Source: Pseudomonadales bacterium (GTDB lineage Bacteria; Pseudomonadota; Gammaproteobacteria; Pseudomonadales; Azotimanducaceae). Taken from it: a stretch of DNA of 49,353 nt. Shown piece after piece: positions 17,560 to 25,283 of the stretch. The translations under genes and the position numbers were made by a program. The stretch spans positions 1 through 49,353 of the forward strand of contig JANQKS010000117.1 in the NCBI GenBank assembly GCA_028281005.1, written 5' to 3'. The notes beneath the pieces were generated by a model. The model saw only the letters and a program-made list of their open reading frames with translations, was not told where the DNA came from and did not search any database. Position 1 is the stretch's first letter. Every line of letters starts with the position of its first letter.

Positions 17560-19014
17560 CTAAAGCCCGTAAGCTTCAATCGCGTCATCGCCATCGTAGC
17601 TGGGAATACTCTGTGCACGCTCCCGTACCACCATGGTGATCCGCGAATCGCGGTTGTAAGGCGCCCATTTGGGCAAGCCATCGGCATTGGGATCCCCAGC
17701 GCGCATGAAATTGGCAAACGACGCTGACCAGACCTCCGCCAGCGCCCGATTTTCCGGCGTGTTGGGATGGAACGGGAATTCGTATTCATCTTGCAAGGCC
17801 CGCTCAAACAAGAAGTAACTGAACGGCATGTCCGCGGAATGGGTACAACCAAAGGGTCGGTCGGTGGGCACTTCGAAGCTGTACACCCATGCTGGCACTC
17901 CAACGTCCGCGGCGGTTTGCGCGGTGCGCAACACCGGCGCGCGAAAGTAGTCGGTCCATACCTGGGCCATGCGCTCGGCGGCAGCAACCTCACCGATACG
18001 GCGTTGCAGATAAGCTTTGTAAGCGTCCACGTTGCCCGCAGAGATGGTGTGGGCGATACCCTCCAGCATGGCTTCTTGATCGAGATTGGCATCTTCATTA
18101 ACTGACGCAACCAACATGGTGCCTTCTTTTTCACAATTGCCAATCAGCAGCGGGACAGGATTAATACGGTCACGGAGCGCCTCATCGATGGGTGCTACGA
18201 TGGTGTGACCATCCACCGCGGCCGCCATCCCGAGCCCAGTGTCATTTTGCAGTTCCAACAGTTCAGCGCCGGACATGTCACGTGCGCGCTCAAAAAATTC
18301 CTGCTCCGTCATATCTAAAGCTTGCGCGTAGCCGCCAGCCATATCCGGCACTTCCAGAGCTAACTCCGCAGGACTAAAGGCCACCGCTTTGTCGAACAGC
18401 CCCTTGGCCGTAGGTGCCGCCATCAACGCCAACACCGAACCCGCGCCAGCGCTAACGCCATTAATAGTGATGTTGTCCGGATCACCGCCGTAATCTTGTA
18501 TGTTCTCTCGTATCCAACGCAGGGCAGCAATTTGATCTTGGAAACCTAACGATGCAGAGGTGGCGTACTGTGGTCCGATGCGGCTAAGGTCCATAAACCC
18601 GAACAAACCCAACCGGTAGTTCATGGCGACAAACAACACGTCATGTTTCACACACAAAGTGCTTGCGTCCAGGTCATTTGCAGAGCCTGCTACGTACCCG
18701 CCGCCATGGACATACACCAACACCGGCCGTTTGTCCTCATCAACCGCTGGCGTGTGAATGTTGAGGTAAAGACAGTCTTCGCTGAGTTCTCCGGGGAAGT
18801 CCGGCGAGCCCAGCGTGCCCGGATAGGGCGGCTGATAGCAGCGGTTAGGGTGGCGAGTGGCATCAAATACACCCGTCCAAGGCAATGGCGAATGAGGCGG
18901 CTGCCAGCGCAGGTCCCCCACAGGAGGTGCGGCAAAAGGTAGCCCCAAAAACGATAGATACCCCTCTTCCTCGACGCCTTCAACGGCACCCAAGCGTGTT
19001 TCGATGGTTGTCAT
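17560..19014 (-). CDS. Type-B carboxylesterase
   Basis: This 484-residue alpha/beta-hydrolase is of the cholinesterase/type-B carboxylesterase family, which hydrolyses carboxylic esters. The oxyanion-hole motif is VHGGGYVAGS. The nucleophile elbow is GVSAGAG with Ser188, where most family members have GESAG. The catalytic histidine is in GCTHSADMPF. The family disulfide cysteines in NRCYQPP and EDCLYLN are kept. No signal peptide is visible, so it is probably cytoplasmic. The ATG at 19014 has a GGGAG site 10 nt upstream. It heads the operon with the MFS transporter and CoA-transferase. A second paralogue with another variant elbow lies at 25284-26732. Confidence 0.93.
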   Translation of the reverse strand: MTTIETRLGAVEGVEEEGYLSFLGLPFAAPPVGDLRWQPPHSPLPWTGVFDATRHPNRCYQPPYPGTLGSPDFPGELSEDCLYLNIHTPAVDEDKRPVLVYVHGGGYVAGSANDLDASTLCVKHDVLFVAMNYRLGLFGFMDLSRIGPQYATSASLGFQDQIAALRWIRENIQDYGGDPDNITINGVSAGAGSVLALMAAPTAKGLFDKAVAFSPAELALEVPDMAGGYAQALDMTEQEFFERARDMSGAELLELQNDTGLGMAAAVDGHTIVAPIDEALRDRINPVPLLIGNCEKEGTMLVASVNEDANLDQEAMLEGIAHTISAGNVDAYKAYLQRRIGEVAAAERMAQVWTDYFRAPVLRTAQTAADVGVPAWVYSFEVPTDRPFGCTHSADMPFSYFLFERALQDEYEFPFHPNTPENRALAEVWSASFANFMRAGDPNADGLPKWAPYNRDSRITMVVRERAQSIPSYDGDDAIEAYGL

Positions 19015-19081
19015 AGGCTCAGGCTCCCACACCGAAGGGTAGGTTAACCATGGTCGAATCGGTCATGGAAGTTGGCGTATT

Positions 19082-19132
19082 CGGCCTGCAATAGGCCTGC
19101 GACAGGTCTGCAATAGGCCTGCGATAGACCGG
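19082..19132. repeat. Phased 11-bp repeat array in a divergent promoter region
   Basis: The heptamer GGCCTGC (once GGTCTGC) starts at 19082, 19093, 19104 and 19115, exactly 11 bp apart, and a decayed fifth position follows at 19126. Linkers alternate between AATA and GACA/GATA, so there is also a 22-bp period. The array lies between the divergent esterase (start 19014) and the GPH-type transporter gene (start near 19224). One copy per helical turn puts all copies on the same DNA face, as expected for a multimeric regulator site. Confidence 0.75.
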
Positions 19133-19223
19133 AGCCAGAACCAAAATTGGTCTGGTTTTGCTTGGTGTCCTGTCCCGCATGTCCATTCCTTCAGCCACCA
19201 TGACGCGGGAAACTGCAACGATC

Positions 19224-20651
19224 ATGCCCCCCAACCCAACCAATCCCTTATCGTTCCGTTTAGCGTATGCCAGCGGCACGTTGACCTTCGTTGTCAAAGA
19301 CGTCGCCTTCGGCGCCTTTGTGTTGTTTTATTACACCAGCATCCAGGGCGTATCGGGCAACCTTGCAGGGGCGGTATTGCTCATTGCCATGACCTGGGAC
19401 GCAATTACAGATCCCATAGTCGGCTCGATCTCAGACAATCTGCGTACCCGTTGGGGTAGACGGCATCCGATGATGGTATTGGGCGCGCTGCCGATGGCCA
19501 TTTGCATGTACCTGCTGTTTGCCGTTCCGGAAGGCCTTACAGAGTGGCAAACGCTCGCCTGGATGTTGATTGTCTGTGTGCTGCTACGCACGTTTTTTAC
19601 ATTGTTCAGCGTACCGTACCTTGCCCTAGGTGCTGAATTGTCCGAAGACTACGTTGAACGCACAGCCATTACTGGATTACGCACGGTAGTGCACTGGCTG
19701 GGCGCGATCCTGCTGACCAGCGCGGCGTGGGGGTTCGTCTTTCAAGGTGAAGGAGAGCTAGATGGGCGCCTGATTGAAAGTAACTACCATCAATTTGGCA
19801 TGATTGCCTTGGTATTAGTCGTGCTGTTTGCCGCCACCGCCACCGGTGGTACATCATCACGTATTCAACAACTGCCTATCCCTGCCGTCCGCGAGCGGTT
19901 CAGCGTGGGAAATCTACTGCGCGACATATGGAGCGCATTGCAAAACAACAATTTTCGTACGCTGTTTTTTGTGCTGTTGACCTTCGGCGTGTTTACCGGT
20001 TTGTTCACAGCCTTAACCACCCATATCAACACGTATTTCTGGGAACTGACCACGCAACAGTTGTTTATTCAATCGATGAGCTCGATCATTCCAACATTGC
20101 TGATGATCCTGGCATTGGCGTGGTTAAACGCCAGGGTAGAGAAGCAAGTTGCGCTTAAGCTGTGCATTGTCCTCATGGTGCTCAACACCTTGTGGTTTAT
20201 TCCCGGTCGGTTGCTGGGATGGTTGCCGGAGAACCACACCACAAGCTTGTTTGTATTGGTCGTGCTACACGGTTACATCAACATTGCCGTGTTGATTTGG
20301 TTCGGGGCTGTGACCGCTTCTTTGATTGCCGATATTACCGACGAGCAGGAATTGCACTCCGGCAAACGACAGGAAGGCATGTTCTTTGCTGCCCAAGGAT
20401 TTTCCATCAAATTTGTCACCGGCATCGGCACCTTTGCTGGCGGTCTGGTACTTTCCATGACCAACATGCCCGCGGGCGCAGCCCCCGGTACGGTCGAGGA
20501 CAGCGTGCTGTTTAATCTGGGGATGGTGATGGGCCCGGGGCTTGCAGTCTTTTTGGCTGTGCCGTATTTCTTCGCCAGCCGGTTACGCGTCAGCCGTGCG
20601 CAACACGCCAGCATCCGCGCCGAACTGGATGCACGCTCAGCCCTGAATTAG
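19224..20651 (+). CDS. GPH-type cation symporter (MFS superfamily)
   Basis: This protein of about 475 residues belongs to the glycoside-pentoside-hexuronide symporter group (MFS_2). It has about 12 membrane helices, and the signature after helix 2 is very clear: WDAITDPIVGSISDN followed by RTRWGRRHP. In marine and soil proteobacteria such proteins often sit beside TonB-dependent receptors and hydrolases and carry diverse organic compounds, not only sugars. The start is uncertain. In-frame ATGs occur at 19179, 19200 and 19224, and 19224 gives the usual N-terminal length. It is divergent from the esterase operon across the phased repeat array and converges on the AraC regulator with a 33-bp gap. 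Confidence 0.9.
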   Translation: MPPNPTNPLSFRLAYASGTLTFVVKDVAFGAFVLFYYTSIQGVSGNLAGAVLLIAMTWDAITDPIVGSISDNLRTRWGRRHPMMVLGALPMAICMYLLFAVPEGLTEWQTLAWMLIVCVLLRTFFTLFSVPYLALGAELSEDYVERTAITGLRTVVHWLGAILLTSAAWGFVFQGEGELDGRLIESNYHQFGMIALVLVVLFAATATGGTSSRIQQLPIPAVRERFSVGNLLRDIWSALQNNNFRTLFFVLLTFGVFTGLFTALTTHINTYFWELTTQQLFIQSMSSIIPTLLMILALAWLNARVEKQVALKLCIVLMVLNTLWFIPGRLLGWLPENHTTSLFVLVVLHGYINIAVLIWFGAVTASLIADITDEQELHSGKRQEGMFFAAQGFSIKFVTGIGTFAGGLVLSMTNMPAGAAPGTVEDSVLFNLGMVMGPGLAVFLAVPYFFASRLRVSRAQHASIRAELDARSALN

Positions 20652-20684
20652 AAGAGGGCGACTGCCACAGCATGGCTGCACAGA

Positions 20685-21743
20685 TCAGGAACAACGACGC
20701 GCCCTAAAATCGGACGGTGTTTCTCCAGTCCATCGAACATAAGCTCGCGTAAAATCTGCGGGTTCCCAAAACCCGACTCGCTCGGCGATCTGCGACACGG
20801 GCAACTCGGTGGTGGTCAGCAAACGCTCAGCCAACTGACGCCTGACCTTATCTTTAATGTCCTGAAATGTGGCGTTTTCCTTGTGCAGATGCCGTGATAC
20901 CGTGCGCGGGCTGGCGCACAATATGTCCGCTAGAACCTGCAGGGTCGGTGTATTGCCGCCTTCCTGGTACAGGTCCATGAGCAATTGCTCTACTTTGTGG
21001 GTTAACGATTGCTCCTGCCCGGGGATCTCAAACCAGTCCGGATACTCCCGCGTCATGCCGCCTTCGCGTAATTCCACTTCCGTGCGGATCACAGGCAGCT
21101 TAAGCGTATCCAGAGGCAAGTACATGGCGCCCTGGTCTTGGTTATAGGTGATGGGGCAGTCAAACAGCAGGCCATAGTCAACCTCTTCCGGGGCTTTTTC
21201 TCCCTGAAAACAGATCCGTTTCAGGGCCAGGCGTTGGCCCACCAGCCAGCACAGCCCCTTGTAAAACCAATAGGTCTCGAACCAATAGGCCAAATGCGGA
21301 TTGATCCCTTCAGAAAAACCGCTGGTATGCAGCTTCAGCACCAACTCGTCGTTATCACGATCTGTTTCATACCCAATGCGAATGTCGTTACGCACGGCAT
21401 TCACAAATATCACCAGTTGATGGAGCGCTTCACCGAACGATTCACACTTGATCGCGGAAGAAAAGGCCAGGTAACTCATGCGCAGCTTTCCCTGCACATC
21501 CATAAACCCCAGATAAGTATCGTTTAAGACGTCGCGCGTGGTGACCACTAAACGCTGCAGTTCTTCACCGTTGATGGTGGCATCGTCATCGTCGTAGATG
21601 GCCGGGTCCAATCCTGCTTGGGTGATGATTTCGCGGGGATCGTAACCTTTGTGCAGCGCACCTTGCAGACAGCCGCGTATGTAGTACGCCCCGAGGCGGC
21701 TCGCTTCGGTAGGTTGATTTGATTGAGCTGCCTTCTCTCCCAT
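20685..21743 (-). CDS. AraC-family transcriptional regulator with Arabinose_bd-type N-domain
   Basis: This 352-residue regulator has an N-terminal ligand-sensing domain (about 20-215) resembling the Arabinose_bd domain (PF12625) of OruR/ArgR-like proteins. The C-terminal AraC double helix-turn-helix (about 250-350) shows the first helix-turn-helix near LQVLADILCASPRTVSRHL and the second in VSQIAERVGFWEPADFTRAY. It lies between a transporter gene and the divergent unknown protein and TonB receptor genes, so it is the natural candidate regulator of the island. AraC-type proteins bind direct repeats, so the phased array at 19082-19132 is a candidate target, though this is untested inference. A perfect palindrome lies just upstream of its own start. 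Confidence 0.9.
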   Translation of the reverse strand: MGEKAAQSNQPTEASRLGAYYIRGCLQGALHKGYDPREIITQAGLDPAIYDDDDATINGEELQRLVVTTRDVLNDTYLGFMDVQGKLRMSYLAFSSAIKCESFGEALHQLVIFVNAVRNDIRIGYETDRDNDELVLKLHTSGFSEGINPHLAYWFETYWFYKGLCWLVGQRLALKRICFQGEKAPEEVDYGLLFDCPITYNQDQGAMYLPLDTLKLPVIRTEVELREGGMTREYPDWFEIPGQEQSLTHKVEQLLMDLYQEGGNTPTLQVLADILCASPRTVSRHLHKENATFQDIKDKVRRQLAERLLTTTELPVSQIAERVGFWEPADFTRAYVRWTGETPSDFRARRCS

Positions 21744-21757
21744 GACACGCTACCTTT

Positions 21758-21772
21758 TTGATGAGTCATCAA
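21758..21772. promoter_or_regulatory. 15-bp perfect palindrome upstream of the AraC gene
   Basis: The sequence TTGATGAGTCATCAA has two perfect 7-bp arms around one central base. It lies 15 bp upstream of the AraC ATG at 21743, within the 128-bp divergent interval. It looks like an FNR/Anr site (TTGAT-N4-ATCAA) but has a 5-bp centre, so it is better read as an operator for an unidentified dimeric regulator. Confidence 0.45.
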
Positions 21773-21871
21773 CAGCCTAAGCGCCCTTTGTGCCGCGGTC
21801 TGCAACGACTCAATGCCTATCCCCGCCGGATCATAATGCAGCCCGAAGGGCTTCGCAAAACCCCACGCTGA

Positions 21872-22693
21872 ATGAATTCTAAGACAAGATCTGGCAGGAT
21901 TCCGAGCTGCATCAACTGGGAAACAATCCTGGGCACATTCTTTCTACACGTCGAGCTGGTCTGCCCCGACTTGGCGGCCGCGAACCGCAGCTTGCTCGGA
22001 CTCGACAGCTGCGCCAGCGCTACGCAGTCGGCAACACCCGGCGTTACCACCTATCTCTTTTACCGCTCCACAGCAGTCACCCGGCGCCTCACATCTATAG
22101 GGTCAGGCCAAGTGGGCATAGAGTATCTAGAAGTTTACTTAGACGACGAGGCGTTCTGGGGACACGTCCAGTCCACCGAATGGATGACAGGATTTGCACA
22201 ACTGACCGACCCCGCCAATCGACTCTCAAGGCACGTCTACTATGCCGGCGACCCCAGCGAATCCATCCGGCGCAGCGATTCCTGGACTGCACTGGAGGCG
22301 GTCTCTATCGACATGGGCGCCACCGTCTTGCACAGACCTCAAGCCGCTGCAAATGGCCTTGGATACGAATTTGTCTCCATCTATGTGGACACAGATGTCA
22401 GCAAACTGAGTTCTATCGCAAATCACCCGGACTGGGTCACTTGCGCCGCGTTTGCCCACCCCAGATTAGAGGGTGTGGCACGCTTTTTGGGGGTGCGCCG
22501 CCCACAGCCGCTGAGCGCGGAGGCAATGAGTGAATGGCGACGGTGGCTGTCCCAACAACTCACCGGTGAAGCGACCCTGATCACCACAGAACCGTCGCCA
22601 CTGGTGGACCTTCTGCAGGGCACCAACCTGACCGTACAAGCCACAGTGAAACAGCATTCCGGCTATGCCATCCACCCGATTCTGCCCACCTAG
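21872..22693 (+). CDS. Uncharacterised protein with internally repeated domain
   Basis: I do not recognise this 273-residue soluble protein. No signal peptide or membrane segment is visible. The segments around residues 91-120 (VGIEYLEVYLDDEAFWGHV) and 165-195 (LGYEFVSIYVDTDVSKL) follow the same pattern: G-x-E-aromatic, then I/V-Y-hydrophobic-D-D/T, then a Trp and Thr-Gly/Cys about 20 residues on. This suggests two copies of one domain, possibly a doubled dimeric alpha/beta-barrel (ABM/EthD-like) fold, but that is inference. The start at 21872 has no clear ribosome binding site. It is divergent from the AraC regulator and precedes the TonB receptor gene by 158 bp, so it may belong to the same regulon. 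Confidence 0.72.
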   Translation: MNSKTRSGRIPSCINWETILGTFFLHVELVCPDLAAANRSLLGLDSCASATQSATPGVTTYLFYRSTAVTRRLTSIGSGQVGIEYLEVYLDDEAFWGHVQSTEWMTGFAQLTDPANRLSRHVYYAGDPSESIRRSDSWTALEAVSIDMGATVLHRPQAAANGLGYEFVSIYVDTDVSKLSSIANHPDWVTCAAFAHPRLEGVARFLGVRRPQPLSAEAMSEWRRWLSQQLTGEATLITTEPSPLVDLLQGTNLTVQATVKQHSGYAIHPILPT

Positions 22694-22851
22694 AACGGCG
22701 TAAGCCGCTCAGTTACCCCACACGCTGTTTTTGCAACGGCACAAAATGCTGGTATCAATGGCGCACTTCCCCATGGCAGCTGTACCCGTCTTCCAACACA
22801 TTGCACTCAAAGGTGTTTTAAGGCACCGGTCAATCGTGGAGAGGGTTTCAA

Positions 22852-24963
22852 ATGGATTTCAATTTCGTTCGCGCAATTTTTGGCCAGCGTTTATTCCAGG
22901 CCGCTGCCACTGGTGTTCTGCTGGTTGCCTCAGGTGTCCCCGCCGTGGCCCAAGCAGAAGATGTTGAGGTAGTTGAGGAGATCATCGTCACTGCCTTAAA
23001 ACGGGAAACCAACTTATTGGAAACACCACTGGCCATCTCAGCCATGTCCGGTGAAATGTTGGAGCAAACGGGCGCCGATGGTTTAGAAGAATTCCTGCAA
23101 TTTGCACCGGGCACCAGCATTGAGCGCTCCAATCAGGGTAGCCAAGTGATCTACATCCGCGGCCTCGCGTCTTCCTTCGGCAACTCCCCCATTGGCATGT
23201 ACATCGATGAAGTGCCCTTTACCGCGCTGACCGTCACTTGGACCCCAGATGTACGGGCCTGGGATTTGGAGCGAGTAGAAGTGTTACGCGGGCCCCAAGG
23301 TACGCTTTACGGCGCAAGTTCACTGGGCGGCACCATTCGCATCCTGACCAAAGATCCGGTCTACAATGAATTCCAAGCCAAGGCGGAGGCCACCTATTCC
23401 GACACCAATGGGTCCGACAGCACCGCACTTAAGGGAGCGGTGAACATACCCATCATTGAAGACAAACTTGCGCTGCGCATCGCCGCCACAACAGAAGAAA
23501 TGGGGGGTTACCTGACCCTGGTAAACGGCTTTACCGGCGCTCGCGAAGACGACTTTAACGACTATGACGTGGATACCGCACGGATCAAACTGAAAGGCGC
23601 CCTGGGTGAACGTGCCGAATTTACTCTGGCCTACTGGATGACAGACTCGCTGGTGAATACCGGCAGCCTCGCCGACGACAACCTGGTGACTAACACGTTA
23701 CTGAACGCCACCGATGAAAACGACCTGAAAAGCGATCTATACAGCGCAGAATTCAACTTCGATTTCGACGGTTTTTCTCTAACCAGCTCAACCTCATGGT
23801 TCGACATCGAAAACAACGTCTCCTTTGTCGACTTTAACGGCGGCTTCTCCGACACCAGCGTGGAGATCTTCAACCAAGAGTTGCGCCTGACATCGAGTGG
23901 CGACGGCAACCTGTTCTGGACCCTTGGCGGCATCTACACCGAGAATGAAACGTTCATCGACTTCTTCTTTGACCTGCCGGGGTTTTTTGTCAATACCTCA
24001 ACCCAGGACAACGATTCAGAGTCTTGGGCCATCTATGGTGAAGGCACGTACTCGCTGAACGAACACTGGGATCTTACCCTTGGTTTACGTTACTACGATG
24101 ATGAGATCACTCGTAACGACACACAGTTTTCGGTGCCGACCCCGGAAATAAAAACCGATTTTGACGACGTCAGCCCGCGCTTCAATCTGGCCTGGAAACC
24201 CAACCCCGATACATTGTTGTTTGTCACCGCCTCGAAAGGTTTTCGCAGCGGGTTGACACAACCGTCCATCGCCATTGGCGCAGCCGCGTTTGCGGGTTTG
24301 ACCATTCCCGAAGGGATCGATTCAGAAGACGCCATCAACTACGAAATTGGGGGTAAATTTAAGCTGGCGAACGGCAGCGTGACCCTTGACTTGGTGGCGT
24401 ACACCATTCGTTGGGAAGATCTGCAATCGCAAATTTTCATTAACCCGGTTGTCTTTTCCTTTCTCAACGCGGGTGATGCCACCGGTACAGGCCTCGAGTT
24501 TGCGGCCACCTGGGCGCCGAACGAAAACCTGCTGTTTAATCTGAGCGGCAACATCAACGAGACCGAGTACGACGACACGCTGACGGATGCGTTTGGTCGC
24601 GTTATATTCGAAGACGGCAACCAAGTTCAGCTGATTCCCGAACACACCATCACCGCATCCGTGGACTATACCTTTTCCCTAGGCGGCAACTGGATGGGCA
24701 GCGCTCGGGCGAGCGTTGAACATGTTGATGAACGCGTTACCACCGACGACTCTCTGACTCAGATCAGCGGCGATGACAACACGCGTGTCAATCTGCGTAT
24801 AGGTGCGGAAAATGACTCGTTCGGCGTTTACCTGTTTGCCGAAAACCTGACCGATGACGACAATCGGATCAGCCCCGCGGGTACCGCCCTGGCCAACTCC
24901 GGCGGATATGGATCGCGTTATCGCCCGCGCACCATCGGCATCACGTTACGTTACGATTACTAG
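22852..24963 (+). CDS. TonB-dependent outer-membrane receptor
   Basis: This 703-residue receptor imports a substrate across the outer membrane using energy from TonB-ExbBD. The signal peptide ends near residue 35 (AVAQA). A TonB-box-like EEIIVTA is at 42-48. The plug domain (about 55-165) contains the conserved IRGL, ERVEVLRGPQGTLYG and GGTIRI segments. The rest is a 22-strand barrel ending in aromatic RYDY, as required for outer-membrane insertion. The ATG has a GGAGAGGG site. The subfamily is the one common in Sphingomonadales and marine gammaproteobacteria and linked to varied organic compounds rather than only iron. Flanking esterases and transporters suggest the ligand is an ester or hydrophobic carbon source. 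Confidence 0.94.
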   Translation: MDFNFVRAIFGQRLFQAAATGVLLVASGVPAVAQAEDVEVVEEIIVTALKRETNLLETPLAISAMSGEMLEQTGADGLEEFLQFAPGTSIERSNQGSQVIYIRGLASSFGNSPIGMYIDEVPFTALTVTWTPDVRAWDLERVEVLRGPQGTLYGASSLGGTIRILTKDPVYNEFQAKAEATYSDTNGSDSTALKGAVNIPIIEDKLALRIAATTEEMGGYLTLVNGFTGAREDDFNDYDVDTARIKLKGALGERAEFTLAYWMTDSLVNTGSLADDNLVTNTLLNATDENDLKSDLYSAEFNFDFDGFSLTSSTSWFDIENNVSFVDFNGGFSDTSVEIFNQELRLTSSGDGNLFWTLGGIYTENETFIDFFFDLPGFFVNTSTQDNDSESWAIYGEGTYSLNEHWDLTLGLRYYDDEITRNDTQFSVPTPEIKTDFDDVSPRFNLAWKPNPDTLLFVTASKGFRSGLTQPSIAIGAAAFAGLTIPEGIDSEDAINYEIGGKFKLANGSVTLDLVAYTIRWEDLQSQIFINPVVFSFLNAGDATGTGLEFAATWAPNENLLFNLSGNINETEYDDTLTDAFGRVIFEDGNQVQLIPEHTITASVDYTFSLGGNWMGSARASVEHVDERVTTDDSLTQISGDDNTRVNLRIGAENDSFGVYLFAENLTDDDNRISPAGTALANSGGYGSRYRPRTIGITLRYDY

Positions 24964-25283
24964 AGTTGAATCCAGGGATGTCTACGAATACCGACCGCAG
25001 AGCAGCGGACACGCGCAAAGCCGGCATCACGCGGCGGGCTTGCTTAGGCAGTTTCAGCGGCGCAGCGTGCGCCGCTCTGTTGCCGATAGGCGCCTATGCA
25101 ACACGCCAACCGTTGCATCCGCACTACAGGCACAGCTCTACGCAACCAATCCTCCCCTACGCCTGGCAGGTTGGGCAAGCAAACCCAGGCTGTTGGGCGT
25201 TTGTCCCGCAGTCGATCTTTTTGCCTTAAACAGCGAGCCATGGAAGCGCGGCGTATTTCAGCCAGGCGTCCATGAGCATTTAT
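24964..25283. other. 320-bp interval between TonB receptor and second esterase
   Basis: This convergent interval contains no clear terminator hairpin. Its only coding signal is a short plus-strand frame with a Tat-like signal peptide, annotated separately at 24978-25229. The rest shows no repeat or motif I can support. Confidence 0.5.
24978..25229 (+). pseudogene. Possible remnant of a Tat-exported protein
   Basis: A frame of 83 codons begins 12 bp after the TonB receptor stop plus a short spacer. Residues 20-42 read like a twin-arginine signal peptide: ITRRACLG, then a small-residue hydrophobic stretch SGAACAALLPIGAYA. The following 40 residues match no family I know and end at a stop. This could be the decayed 5' end of a Tat-secreted enzyme gene, a small exported protein, or chance. 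The ribosome binding site (CCAGGG) is too close to the ATG to be convincing. Confidence 0.3.

Noticed and set aside
21758-21772. FNR/Anr box near the AraC gene
   Set aside because: The centre is 5 bp, not 4, so it does not meet the consensus; kept only as an unidentified palindrome.
22700-22715. Short CGGC-GTAA-GCCG hairpin after the unknown gene as a terminator
   Set aside because: The stem is only about 4 bp and no T tract follows.
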